The translations under genes were made by a program, and so were the position numbers. Shown here piece after piece: positions 10,511 to 19,350 of a stretch of 28,129 nucleotides of DNA (positions are counted from its first letter, which is position 1; each line of letters starts with the position of its first letter). Location: positions 1 through 28,129 of the forward strand of contig BNUE01000011.1 in NCBI GenBank assembly GCA_025997135.1, in the 5' to 3' direction. The notes below the pieces were generated by a model, which did not search any database, was not told the origin of the DNA, and saw only the letters and a program-made list of their open reading frames with translations. Source of the stretch: a candidate division SR1 bacterium. Lineage in GTDB: Bacteria; Patescibacteriota; Gracilibacteria; Absconditabacterales; Absconditicoccaceae.

Positions 10511-10900
10511 TTATTCTTTCATCAAAACGTTGTTTATAAACCAGAATACTAACGAGACAATTCATCGTGAAATTAGTATGATTACCAGTCAAATGGCAGC
10601 ATTTTTGATTATTCATTGTCATTTTTTGAACTTACTATCATCTCCAGCGGCTGTCATCATCAGAAATCAGGCATATAGACAGATAACTACTGCTATAATA
10701 GACAAGAGTCCAAGAATTCGATTTACGGCTTTTAGTGCCATATTTAGCAATGAGTCATCAATCTTCGGTTCATCGGTTCATGGTACCTTGACTTCACCAA
10801 TATAGTCAGTACCTCAAAAGCCCTCAGCTATGTTCATAGGAGTAAAAATTCATACTAGAGTGAAGATTACTAAAATCCCACTTCCAATCAGCTTTTTCAT
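10511..10900 (-). CDS. VirB2/TrbC-like small membrane pilin (copy 2)
   Basis: 129 residues: an N-terminal signal helix (MKKLIGSGILVIFTLVGIFT), an extracytoplasmic stretch, then two hydrophobic helices around LGLLSIIAVVICLYAGFLMM and AAIGLVIILISRGIVSLVFW, separated by the polar hairpin TAAGDDSKFKKGQG. This layout resembles the two-helix cores of VirB2/TrbC pilins. It is a clear paralogue of the next upstream gene (10933-11331); between helices they share nearly the same motif. Function as a pilin or as another small membrane protein is open, since no VirB4/VirB6-type gene is visible. The two genes are 32 nt apart and likely cotranscribed. Confidence 0.7.
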
Positions 10901-10932
10901 TCTTGTTTTTTTAATGCTAATTAAATAAGTTG

Positions 10933-11331
10933 TTATGCTCCAGTAGAGCCCATACTATTTACGAACCAGAACACGATCGAAACTATAGCTCGAGCTAGGA
11001 GGATTACGGCTAGTCAAATAGCAGCTTGTTTGAGAATACCTTGTCATTTTTTGAATTTAGCATCGTCTCCAGCAGCAGTTACCATCATAAATCCACCATA
11101 AAGACAGATTACTAGAGCTATAATAGATAATAGACCAAGAACCCAGTTGATGGCTTTTACTATCATATCTAGTAGGCTAGAGCTTCCATTGTTGTCTGCA
11201 GTAATTTTGTTATCCCCTATTTCGATAGGAGGTACTGTAGAGGGGTCTTCCCACTGAGCGACAGCAGGTACTATTGATAGACTAGATAATCCGACAATAG
11301 CGATAAGAAACGTAGAAATTAATTTTTTCAT
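10933..11331 (-). CDS. VirB2/TrbC-like small membrane pilin (copy 1)
   Basis: 132 residues with a convincing Sec signal peptide (MKKLISTFLIAIVGLSSLSI...AVA^Q), a ~45-residue polar segment, and two membrane helices (VLGLLSIIALVICLYGGFMM and AAIGLAVILLARAIVSIVFW) joined by TAAGDDAKFKKGQG. The paralogue at 10511-10900 follows directly in the same direction. The glycines at the GQG and AAIG positions are partly TGA, which is why only the first 95 residues appear in a standard-code translation. A promoter with TTGCAA and TATCAT precedes it. Confidence 0.75.
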
Positions 11332-11366
11332 CTAAATATATAAAAAGAAATAAAAATACAACAATA

Positions 11367-11394
11367 ATGATACTAATTTTTTTGTATTTTGCAA
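11367..11394 (-). promoter_or_regulatory. Promoter of the VirB2-like pilin pair
   Basis: On the minus strand, TTGCAA (11389-11394), 16-nt spacer and TATCAT (11367-11372) lie about 35 nt before the ATG. This allows expression separate from the upstream nusA run. Confidence 0.45.
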
Positions 11395-11416
11395 GTTTTT
11401 GTATATGAAATGAGTG

Positions 11417-12289
11417 TTATCATAGATTTTTTTCAGCTTTTTTGAATATTTCGTATCGATATTTAGTTAAAAAAGTCTCGAAAATTCAGTTCATATATAC
11501 TATAATCAGTAATAAAAGTCAGACAATACTCCAAATGATTGCTTCGACCCATCGGTAATCAATTATTCCAGCTTTAACCGCTCCTATCAATAAAAGTACA
11601 GGCACGGCAATTACTACTATGATGGCTAAAAAATACCTCAACATCAGAAGTTGTTCGGTGATAACTCATTTAAAAGTAAGTTTAATATTTCCTAGAGTCA
11701 GCATTACGCTATTTTTCATTGCATCAAAGGGACTATCATTGTCTATAACTATGTAATATTTGAGATATGGTCGGAAAAAAATAGTGAAAAGCGAGCAAAT
11801 AAGCCAGATACCTATGATAGGCTTTATTACAAAACTCTCTAATATTCACATAACCCATAATCTAACGATTACTGTAATAATAGTATAAATCCCTAGGAAA
11901 GAGCTCATACTTCTGTACTCTAGCATACTAAAAAAGTTTTTAAAACCCTGATTTAGAGATTTGGATAGGCTAGATCACTCTTCTTTGATCCCGTGTATGA
12001 GTGTGGCTTCTCCGACTGGATAAATCCAAAAATATCAGACTAAAACTATCAAAACAAATATAATAATCAATCACCATAGATTTAAATTTTGGATAGTATT
12101 GAATAAATATAGAAGAATGCTAGAAGTATCAGCACCTGCATTATATTTTATCCTGACCGCACTATTGAAAAAGTATGCTATTAGATATACATAGGCTACT
12201 GTATGTCAAAATGTCATCAAAAAAGCCACCTTTATTAATTTGGGGCTTTTTGTAATAAATGTTAGAGAGTCTCTGATAAATCATTGCAT
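11417..12289 (-). CDS. Polytopic membrane protein of unknown function
   Basis: 290 residues, five or six predicted membrane segments: around residues 20-40, 62-85, 118-160 (two helices), 205-230 and 245-268. Between helices 2 and 3 lies a cytoplasmic loop with the conserved-looking GIKEEGSSLSKSLNQGFKNF; a second, YYIVIDNDSPFDAMKNSV, sits between the two halves. The organisation as two related halves recalls integral-membrane proteins with a duplicated domain, but I do not recognise the family. It starts 10 nt after the nusA stop and so is probably translated from the same message. The C-terminus (RYEIFKKAEKNLG) is cytoplasmic and charged. Confidence 0.75.
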
Positions 12290-12299
12290 CGTTTTATGA

Positions 12300-13337
12300 C
12301 TAATCTATCAAACTTATTTTCATACCAACTAATTGGCTTACTAATCTGAGATTTGACATTTTGGGACCGAATGCACGTGGCATATCTTCCTTATCTACTT
12401 TTACTACTGCTTCTCAGCGGTCTGCATTGATATTTACGTCAACTATTTTCGCAGGTGCAAATAACTTTTTGATCAGCTCTGGAGTATTGTTATTCATCTC
12501 TACGAAATCAATTTTTTCTCAATCTAGAAGGGATAAAACGGTATGAATTCTATCTCATTTCTGACCTATCATTACTCATACAGGATCTACTTTTTCATCA
12601 TTTGAACTTACGATAACTTTGGTTTTTAGTCCTGCAATTCTTGCGATTTTCTCGATCTGGACGATTCAGCTGGCTAATTCAGGAATGAGCTTTTCTAGAA
12701 TTGCAGAGACATATTCGCTATTTGTCTGAGAAATATCTAGAGTTACACCTCCAGAGTCTTTGGTCATTTTCTTTAGAAATACAAAAATATCACTTCCTGG
12801 TTCGTAATGAGCGTTTGGAAGCTGTCATTCTAGTGGTAAAACTACAGTCGTCTGATCTATATCTAATAATACAGTATCTGCTTGCACTTTTAAAACTTTC
12901 GCTTTTAAGAGTTCTCATTCTTTGTCCTGAAATTTGGAGAAAAACTTCTCTTTTTCCATAGATTTTAGGCTTTGTTTGATAGTTTGAGCAGCTGCTTGTG
13001 CTGCAATTCTAGAAAGTTCCATAGATTTTGGAGTCACATCTTCTAGTAATTTTTCTCAGATTGCTACGTCTTTTCTGATTTTTTTAGCTTCAGATAAAGC
13101 TATCTGGATTTCAGGATCCTCAATGTCTTTTGCAACTTCCATAACTTTGTAAATAGTTACAGCTCCAGAATCAGCAATATCTACCAATAATTCTGATTTT
13201 TTGTATTCTGGATAGTCCTTTTTGAATCAGGTTTTTATCCCTAATTTTGATATTTCTAGTATTTGGTAAGGGTCAAATTTATAATCTTCAACGAGTTGCA
13301 TCATAGCCATTTGGATTGCTTTTCAGTCGAGTTTCAT
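12300..13337 (-). CDS. nusA: Transcription elongation/termination factor NusA
   Basis: 345 residues. NusA binds RNA polymerase and nascent RNA and modulates pausing, termination and antitermination. The N-terminal domain spans about 1-125 (MKLDGKAIQMAMMQLVEDYK...; KKDYPEYKKSELLVDI), the S1 domain about 130-200 (LLKAKVLKVQADTVLLDI...), then KH1 with DPVGVMIGQKGDRIHTVL...LDGEKIDFVEMN and KH2 ending VSQLVGMKISLID. In KH1 the first GxxG loop is intact with two TGA glycines. In KH2 the usual IGrgGQN loop is AFGPKMSN, so the second Gly of GxxG is lost. No C-terminal acidic repeats are present. nusA normally sits with rimP and infB; here it lies between ruvX and a membrane protein. Confidence 0.93.
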
Positions 13338-13384
13338 ACCAGTGAGAGTAAAGAAATAAAAAATATCTTTCAGTCGGAATATTA

Positions 13385-13795
13385 CTAATTATGTTCCTCT
13401 TTTCAAGAGTTTTTCCATCTTTCTAAAATTACCATCGCACTTACTGTATCTGTCGCTTCATTTTTTTTGAAATTTGAGATAATTTCTCAGCTTTCGACTG
13501 TTGAATAGTCTTCATCCATTGTCTCAAGTGTAATTTCGTCTTTTTCAATGATATAATTTAGACTGTTCATAAATTTCATAATTTTTTCTTGGACGTCTTT
13601 TTGTTTTTTTGGTCGTCCAATGATTATAGTCTTCACCCCGTGTCTCTGGATAAGATCGGCAATGTGGAAATACACCATCTGGTCATTTAGCAGGTATCCG
13701 ATAGGAAAAACGACGTCTTCGTCTCTGAGACTATAGGCTAGACCTATGTATTTACTACCTCGATCGATTCATAAGATGGTTGATTTTGTTCTCAT
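13385..13795 (-). CDS. ruvX: RuvX/YqgF family Holliday junction resolvase-like nuclease
   Basis: 136 residues, an RNase H-fold protein of the family that includes YqgF, implicated in pre-16S rRNA processing and in Holliday junction resolution. Visible: strand 1 STILGIDRGSKYIGLAYS with the catalytic Asp and canonical GlyAlaGly-like pattern (one Gly TGA), the second strand KTIIIGRPKKQKD, and a C-terminal helix EATDTVSAMVILERW carrying the last acidic residue. The length is family-typical. The final residues after the helix include a TGA (WKNSGKEEHN) before TAG. It lies 47 nt upstream of nusA in the same direction. Confidence 0.88.
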
Positions 13796-13825
13796 AAATA
13801 ATTGAATTAAATGGGATAAAAATTA

Positions 13826-14458
13826 TTAAATGCTACACTTTTTGCTGGGAGTTATGGTCGGATCTATCATATAATTAGCTGAGAGCTGTTTTGTGGCTTG
13901 TTGATTGAACTGTTCTAAATATTTATCCATTCGAGTTTTGATGTCTGTGTAATTTAGAATCAGACAATCAGATAAAAAATCTGGATAATATTCACGTTCA
14001 GTTGTAATGTCCAAGAATAGCTCATTTTTAAAGATTTTTTTGACAATGATTTCGTTTTGGAGCTGTTCAAATGACATTTGTCAGATTTTTATTTTCTCTT
14101 GGAAATCTCGCAGTCGAATATTGCTTTTCTGACCTATATAAATCACTCAGTATCTAGGAATATCTCAATTATCGTAGGCAAATTGGTATAAATCAGGCTT
14201 GGAAACTGTATAAAAATCTAATGAATTATCAGTCAATGCGTTTAAAAGATTTAAGCATAAGGTTCCAACTCTTAAATTTGTGAATCAGCCTGGTCAGTTT
14301 AGTACTTGGACTTGTGTGAAAGATAGATTTTTGTGTCGCTGTACTAAGTCAATTCATAACTGGTTTTCTATACCATTTCTGGGTAAAAAAAGCTCTTGTC
14401 ATTGGCAAGATAAATATACAAAATCACTAGAAATATCGATAAAAAGAGGGGATTGCAT
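13826..14458 (-). CDS. tsaB: TsaB-like tRNA t6A biosynthesis protein
   Basis: 210 residues. TsaB is the scaffold partner of TsaD in threonylcarbamoyl-adenosine formation on tRNAs that read ANN codons. The N-terminus FIDISSDFVYLSCQG replaces the usual ILaIDTS strand, and VLNGPGGFTNLRVGTLCLN matches the TsaB hallmark GPGSFTGLRIG. The rest is divergent and ends DPTITPSKKCSI. The C-terminal half is short relative to the ~230 residues in E. coli. Alternatives are a degenerate TsaD-like protein; the position of the GPG motif near residue 62 and the overall size favour TsaB. It lies 30 nt before ruvX. Confidence 0.75.
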
Positions 14459-14476
14459 AATGTGAAGAATAGTGAT

Positions 14477-14761
14477 TTAACTGTTAGATTCAAGGTGGTT
14501 TTTGATAATTTCTCTGTCCTGCTGTGAACAGATGATGAATAATTCTTGTGCGGTGGAGCCTTTGGACATAATGCATTTGATGCCTGCTGGTGTGTCGTAT
14601 GATATGGAAAATCTCTGTTGAGAGCTGCCTTTTTGCTGACGAGAAATCCTACCTGGAATCATTCTTTGGATTTCTGGAATTTTATCGAGTTTGGCTAGAA
14701 AATCGTGAAATTCAGGCAATATGTGGTGGACAGTTTTTACTTTTTTGAAACGTGGTTGCAT
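14477..14761 (-). CDS. Small DUF2103-like protein
   Basis: 94 residues from the ATG at 14761 (a TTG at 14782 would add seven). The pattern HHILPEFHDFLAKL...IQRMIPGRISRQQKGSSQQRFSISYDTPAGIKCIMSKGSTAQELFIICSQ resembles DUF2103: a basic IPGRISR motif, a Ser-rich loop and a strand AGIKCI..G.TAQELF. I name the domain from memory of its pattern. The protein contains no TGA codon. Function unknown; DUF2103 has been described only as a predicted metal-binding family. It appears first in the run of minus-strand genes ending with the VirB2-like pilins. Confidence 0.6.
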   Translation of the reverse strand: MQPRFKKVKTVHHILPEFHDFLAKLDKIPEIQRMIPGRISRQQKGSSQQRFSISYDTPAGIKCIMSKGSTAQELFIICSQQDREIIKNHLESNS

Positions 14762-14776
14762 AAAGTGTATTCTCTC

Positions 14777-14804
14777 TTGCAAATAAAATCAGCTTTTTTA
14801 TACT
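14777..14804 (+). promoter_or_regulatory. Promoter of prmC
   Basis: TTGCAA (14777-14782), 16-nt spacer, TATACT (14799-14804), 34 nt before the prmC ATG. It sits immediately in front of the start of the divergent DUF2103-like gene. Confidence 0.5.
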
Positions 14805-14837
14805 GTTTTCTGCTTTAATTTCTAGTAGAAAATGTAA

Positions 14838-15698
14838 ATGACCTTTTGAGAATTATTAAAAAATCCAAAATTTAAGAAAAAATCAGTTTTGGAGGCTTTA
14901 ATTAAAGAATATACAAACCAAAAAAGAGAAGAAATCTGGCTTCATCTGGACGACCAGATAGATAGTGATGTGTTGATTAAGATTTTGAAAGGCTATGGTG
15001 AATATGTAGATGAGAAGAAGCCTCTGGAGTATATTTTGGGGCATGTTGATTTTTTTGGATATCAGTTTTATGTCAATCAATATACGATTATCCCACGTCC
15101 TGAGACGGAATATATGATCGAGGCAATTGATAATTTTGTGAAAGAACAAAAAAAAACTGATTTTGATGATTTCTTTATCTTGTTGGATATTGGAACTGGC
15201 TCAGGAATATTGGGAATTTCTAGTTTATTGCAAAATCCTGATAACTTTAAAGTAGCATTCTTGTCTGATATATCACAAGAGGCTTTGGATGTGGCAAAAA
15301 TAAATTATAATAAATTGATAGAAATTGATAGGTATGATATATCATTTTTGAGGTCTGATTTAGCAGCTTTTGTCGATGATTATCCTATTATTAGGCAAGG
15401 GAGAGTAATTTTAGTGGCTAATCTGCCATATATACCAGATGATACCTTTGATAATAATGCACTGGAAAATGTGCAGAAATGGGAACCAAGACTCGCTTTT
15501 GTATGATGAGATGATGGATTAAATCTGTATAGAATTATGTTCGATCAGGTGAAAACTTATAAAAATATTATAATGTTTCTAGAGATGATGACTTGGCAGG
15601 TTGAAATCTTGAGGCAAGAATTTTGAGATTGGATGGAATTTGAAGAGGTGAAGACTTTTCATTTTAATATTAGAATTGTAAAATGCTGGGTAAAATAA
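14838..15698 (+). CDS. prmC: PrmC/HemK release-factor glutamine methyltransferase
   Basis: 286 residues. PrmC methylates the Gln of the GGQ motif in class I release factors. Start at ATG 14838 gives MTFGELLKNPKFKKK. Then the linker PLEYILGHVDFFGYQFYV, PRPETE (86-91) and motif I LDIGTGSGILGIS around 118. The catalytic NPPY is present as NLPY (195-198): VANLPYIPDDTF. The C-terminus reads KWEPRLAFVGGDDGLNLYR with two consecutive TGA glycines, which is where a standard-code reading stops early. In code-25 organisms RF2 (UGA/UAA reader) is expected to be missing, leaving RF1 as the probable substrate; that is inference. Confidence 0.9.
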
Positions 15699-15795
15699 AA
15701 CATTAGTTTGTCAAGTGTTTTAGAGTTTTTCCACTTGAAATATAGAGAAAAAAAATTAGACTGTAGATTGTCTTTTCACAAAGACTAAACAGGTT

Positions 15796-15836
15796 AAGAA
15801 ATGTTCTCGATTGCCAAGAGAGCATTTCTTTTATTT
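15796..15836 (+). terminator. Strong intrinsic terminator after prmC
   Basis: A 13-bp stem with one G-T wobble (15796-15808 with 15818-15830), 9-nt loop, then TTATTTTG. It separates prmC from the convergent TPR gene. The intergenic 15699-15795 holds no other clear feature. Confidence 0.75.
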
Positions 15837-15846
15837 TGAGAAAAAT

Positions 15847-17370
15847 TTACTCTACTACTTTTTGGAGTAAAGATTTGATTTGGTATCTTTCCTGCTCAGA
15901 ATCGGCTAAACTGATGGCTTTGAGTAGATAATATTTTGCGTTTGTGGGATCATTATGTCTCTGATAATACTCGCCAAGTGCCTGAAATAATACTCACTGA
16001 GGATAATCCTTTATTAACTCTAAAAGGACAGCTTCTAAATCGATATTTGTCTGTTGTAGTAATGAAAGACCTGCTTTTCCGTATGCACATACTGAACTGA
16101 GAGTCTGATCTGAGGCGAGAAATGTTTCACAGCTAGAAATATACTGTTTGGCTAGAGATGGATTGGCTTTATATATGTTTAATTCTCATCATTTGGCGTA
16201 TGGTTTGAAAAAAACTTCAGAAAAATAGGAATAAAAGTCTGAAGCGTTAATTTTTCATGATTGTAATAAATTGTCAAATACTTCATTGGCTTTAGAATAC
16301 TGCTCTAAACTGAGATAATCCAATATTAAATATCTCTGAATATCTGGATAATAAATGCTCGTAGATTTGATTTGGGATAAATAAAGTACAGAATTTGTGT
16401 AGTTTTCGGCTCGATAATGTGCAATTCAGATAAAAAATGTATATTTATCATTAGATTCTGGATCTAAAGATTTGAGTGTCGTGAAGTACTCTATTGCTGC
16501 ATCTCGTGAATTTGAAAAAAAGTTAGAGTATGCTAATACTTGGTATGGTAAAATATATTTTGTATTCTGAGATACTGCATTTAAAGCTAGAACTTTTGCT
16601 GGATAAAATAATCATTGATTGAAAAGTTCTATTGAAATTAAGGCATCTAAATAATAAGACGGCATATCTCCTGGCTGATTGACTTTAGTTTGTATGGAAG
16701 CTATTTTTGCAGAAAATTCTTGATATCTTTGGTTTTTAAATGACCTAGATATGTCAAAAAAATATTGATAATTCTGTTGCATTAGTGCTATGATTCAGCA
16801 ATATCGATTAGCTTCATCTGCTGTTATGCTTTGTGAGGACTTATAATTTTCTATTTTTGTTTGTAAATTAGATATAGCTGAACTAGATGATAACTGAAAT
16901 GTGTTGAAAGTTACCAAAATATCTAAATTTGGATCTATAAAATATTTTTGTTCATTAGTTAATGATTGAATAAACTTTTTGGCAGGTATAAACTGATAAG
17001 TAGAAACTAATTCTTCAACGATTGGATTGATTAGATTTGTATCTTGTGTCTGATTGAAAGCTTGAATTAAGGAATCTATACTGGAAAACTGGGTATTTTC
17101 ATTTACGAAATTCTCCTCAGACATTAAAAGCTTTTCTAAACGCGGATCTAATGGTTCGTTTTTTATTTCAGTTTTTATTTCAGTTCAGCTTTTTATTTCT
17201 AATTTGTTTACTTCTCCAGATAAATATAGTTTTGAAGATGTTTCTGACTGAGTTTGGATACTGTTTTGAGCAAAATTATGACTAAAAGTAGCTGAATCTA
17301 TATAAAAAATAGATCAAATGATAGCGAAAATGGACAAAAGAAAAAGAAATCTGATTGATTTTGGTAGCAT
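15847..17370 (-). CDS. Secreted or membrane-anchored TPR-repeat protein
   Basis: 507 residues. N-terminal hydrophobic segment (about 5-25, SIRFLFLLSIFAIIGSIFYI), a polar linker to about residue 85, then helical repeats to the end. Typical TPR-like helices include LFYPAKVLALNAVSQNTKYI, AIEYFTTLKSLDPESNDKYT, IGIAHYRAENYTNSVLYLSQ, DYLSLEQYSKANEVFDNLLQ and ALGEYYQRHNDPTNAKYYLL. Such proteins serve as scaffolds on the outer face of the membrane; no enzymatic motif is visible. It lies directly downstream of the pilB gene but after a terminator and with its own promoter. A link with pilus or surface assembly is only positional. Confidence 0.8.
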
Positions 17371-17406
17371 AGTTTTGATGGGAAAACACGTAAAATAGCT
17401 GATTTA

Positions 17407-17435
17407 ATTATATTCATTTTTTATCTTATAAACAA
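17407..17435 (-). promoter_or_regulatory. Promoter of the TPR gene
   Basis: Minus strand TTGTTT (17430-17435), 17-nt spacer, TATAAT (17407-17412), 36 nt before the ATG. The -35 box lies in the T-run of the preceding pilB terminator. Confidence 0.6.
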
Positions 17436-17462
17436 AAAAATAAGCCTTTGTGAAGCTTATGT
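17434..17462 (-). terminator. Intrinsic terminator of pilB
   Basis: Minus strand hairpin ATAAGC...GCTTAT (arms 17455-17460 and 17440-17445) followed by a run of seven T, 46 nt after the pilB stop. Confidence 0.65.
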
Positions 17463-17505
17463 TCTTGACTTTTATAGAAATAGAGATTGGCTGTGTTGTT
17501 CTGTA

Positions 17506-19098
17506 TTAAACTACCCTTTGAACTTCTTCAATTGTCGTCATTCAGTTTAATACTTTCAATACTCATTCTTCTTTCATTGTGATAAATCCGTTTTCACGAG
17601 CTTTTCCTAGAATTTCAAAATCTGCACCTCAGTTTTCGATCAGTTTTCTTATCTCTTGCGTTATTTCTAATAATTCTAAAATGGCAATTCTACCAATATA
17701 TCAGGTTTTATTGCATTGTTCACAGCCTGTCGCCTGAATTATCTGACCATCATAGCTTGGAGTTGGCTTATCTTTGAAATACTGTAAATCTGATAGAGTT
17801 TTGAGAACTTGCTGAATATCTGCATCTGCAGCATAACTTGCTTGCACTTTAACTCAACAGTGAGGACAAATTTTACGTACTAACCTCTGACCAATCACTA
17901 ACTGTAATGCAGGAGCCAAAAGATAGGGCTTTACTTCCATAGAAAGAAGCCTGTTAATGGCTGCAACAGCATTATTGGTATGGAGAGTTGTAAAAACTAG
18001 GTGTCCTGTGAGAGATGCATTGATGGAAATGTCTGCTGTCTCGAGAGACCTGGTCTCACCTACTAAAATTACATCAGGATCATGACGCAATACAGCATGT
18101 AGTCATGTCTCATAATCATATCATTTACTATAATCAATCTGAGACTGCTGGATTCAGTTCATAACATATTCAATAGGGTCTTCTAGGGTGATAATTTTGG
18201 TTTCTCAGGTATTGAGAGTATTTAGCATTGTGTAGAGTGTTGTAGTTTTACCAGATCAGGTAGGTCAGGCAACCACGATCAGACCAGTGGTTTTTGCTAG
18301 ATAAGGCTTTAATTTTTCGTAATTTTCGTCTGAAAATCATATATCCTGAAAAGTAGAGACTTGTCTGGTAGAATCTAAAAATCTGATTACAGTAGATTCC
18401 ATTCCTAGTCCAGGCATAAAATTGACTCTGGCATCCACTTTCGTCTGTATTTTATTTGGATTAACTGCTTCAAAGCTAAATCTACCATCCTGTGGTAAAT
18501 AATCTATATTCATCTTTACTCCTGATATGAATTTGAGTTTCTGGAGATATTTGAGAAAATCTTTCAGATCAAAAGTCAGAATATCATGTAAAATTCCATC
18601 TAATCTTAAACGAAGTTCAATCTTGTCTCATTTTGGCTGGAAATGTAGGTCTGATGCCCCAGACTGGAAAGCATATCTAACAATTTGCAAAATAAATTCT
18701 CCAGGGTCAAGGCTGGCTCTTTTATCATATAAATTTTTTAAAACATCAATTGCGGATTGTCATTCTGCTTGTTGTTGCTGAGTTTGTTTCATTTCTTGAG
18801 CTAATTCTTGTTGAGTAATTTGATCATACCATTTTAAGGCTTCCTGAAATCATTCTAGAGAAGTATAAAAAATCTGATATTTCTCTCAGTGGGTATCGAG
18901 TTGTGATGTTATGCTTTTTACTGCGTCTGGATAGGTATTTGTGGTCAATATATGTACTATTTTTTCTGGAGTTTTCTGAAAAATCAAAACTTGGCTATTT
19001 TCGGCAGTTTCTCTAGGAATTCTTTTGATTTGCACAAAATCAGGCTGTAATGCCTGCACATCTGTAAGCTCGAGGATTGACTTTATCAAGTCTGTCAT
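17506..19098 (-). CDS. pilB: PilB/GspE-type pilus assembly ATPase
   Basis: 530 residues. Hexameric secretion ATPase that powers pilus or pseudopilus extension with PilC. An N-terminal domain ([15 protein letters not shown]...) and helical linker precede [18 protein letters not shown] (the conserved SDIH-type motif), Walker A AGPTGSGKTT (277-286, two glycines TGA), the Asp box TLEDPIEY, Walker B-like [13 protein letters not shown] and the His box [15 protein letters not shown] tetracysteine zinc site follows, CPHC (411-414) and CEQC near 456, which is diagnostic of PilB/GspE rather than retraction ATPase PilT. It is the obvious partner of the PilC at 4773-5942 but sits 12 kb away and on the other strand. 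Confidence 0.94.
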
Positions 19099-19121
19099 TT
19101 TGTTTTATAACCATAAATATA

Positions 19122-19137
19122 GACTCTATTTAGAGTC
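19122..19137. promoter_or_regulatory. Inverted repeat at the pilB transcription start
   Basis: GACTCTATTTAGAGTC has two perfect 7-bp arms and a 2-nt centre. It begins about 6 nt downstream of the -10 box, where a repressor would block initiation. It could alternatively fold as a leader hairpin, though a 2-nt loop is too small without opening a pair or two. Confidence 0.45.
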
Positions 19138-19142
19138 ACTAA

Positions 19143-19171
19143 ATTATAGCTATTGTAGATAAAAAATGCAA
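19143..19171 (-). promoter_or_regulatory. Promoter of pilB
   Basis: Minus strand TTGCAT (19166-19171), 17-nt spacer, TATAAT (19143-19148), 45 nt before the ATG. Confidence 0.65.
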
Positions 19172-19194
19172 ATTTATGACTTGGAAATGTAGAC

Positions 19195-19253
19195 CACACT
19201 CGGCAAGCTCGTGTGCGAGGCGGGGCTTCGCCCCGAACCCCCTTTTAAGTGTG
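19195..19253. repeat. 59-nt GC-rich structured repeat, copy A
   Basis: Bounded by inverted ends CACACT and AGTGTG. Inside are CTCG...CGAG (19199-19202 / 19216-19219) and a 6-bp hairpin CGGGGC-TTC-GCCCCG (19221-19235) followed by a run of C. The GC content is far above the surroundings. Copy B at 21580-21638 has the same length and is identical over the first ~47 nt. It lies in the intergenic region between pilB and the 3' end of the membrane fusion protein gene. Confidence 0.8.
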
Positions 19254-19287
19254 AAAGGTATTATTTTTTGGTGAATATTTAAAGTTT

Positions 19288-19305
19288 GACCACTCTCGGC
19301 AAGCT
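19288..19305. repeat. Partial copy of the 59-nt repeat
   Basis: GACCACTCTCGGCAAGCT matches the left end of copies A and B (GACCACACTCGGCAAGCT) with one mismatch and then diverges. It may be a decayed third copy. Confidence 0.5.
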
Positions 19306-19350
19306 TCCCGTAATTTCGTAACATTCTTGTTTGGCGGTTTTGGCGGTTTT

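Noticed and set aside
19195..19253. Ordinary rho-independent terminator
   Set aside because: The GC hairpin is not followed by a clean T-run on either strand, and the element is bounded by matched ends and repeated elsewhere in a promoter-side position.
19332..19350. Tandem TGGCGGTTT repeat after the fusion protein stop
   Set aside because: Only two units, too short to support any call.
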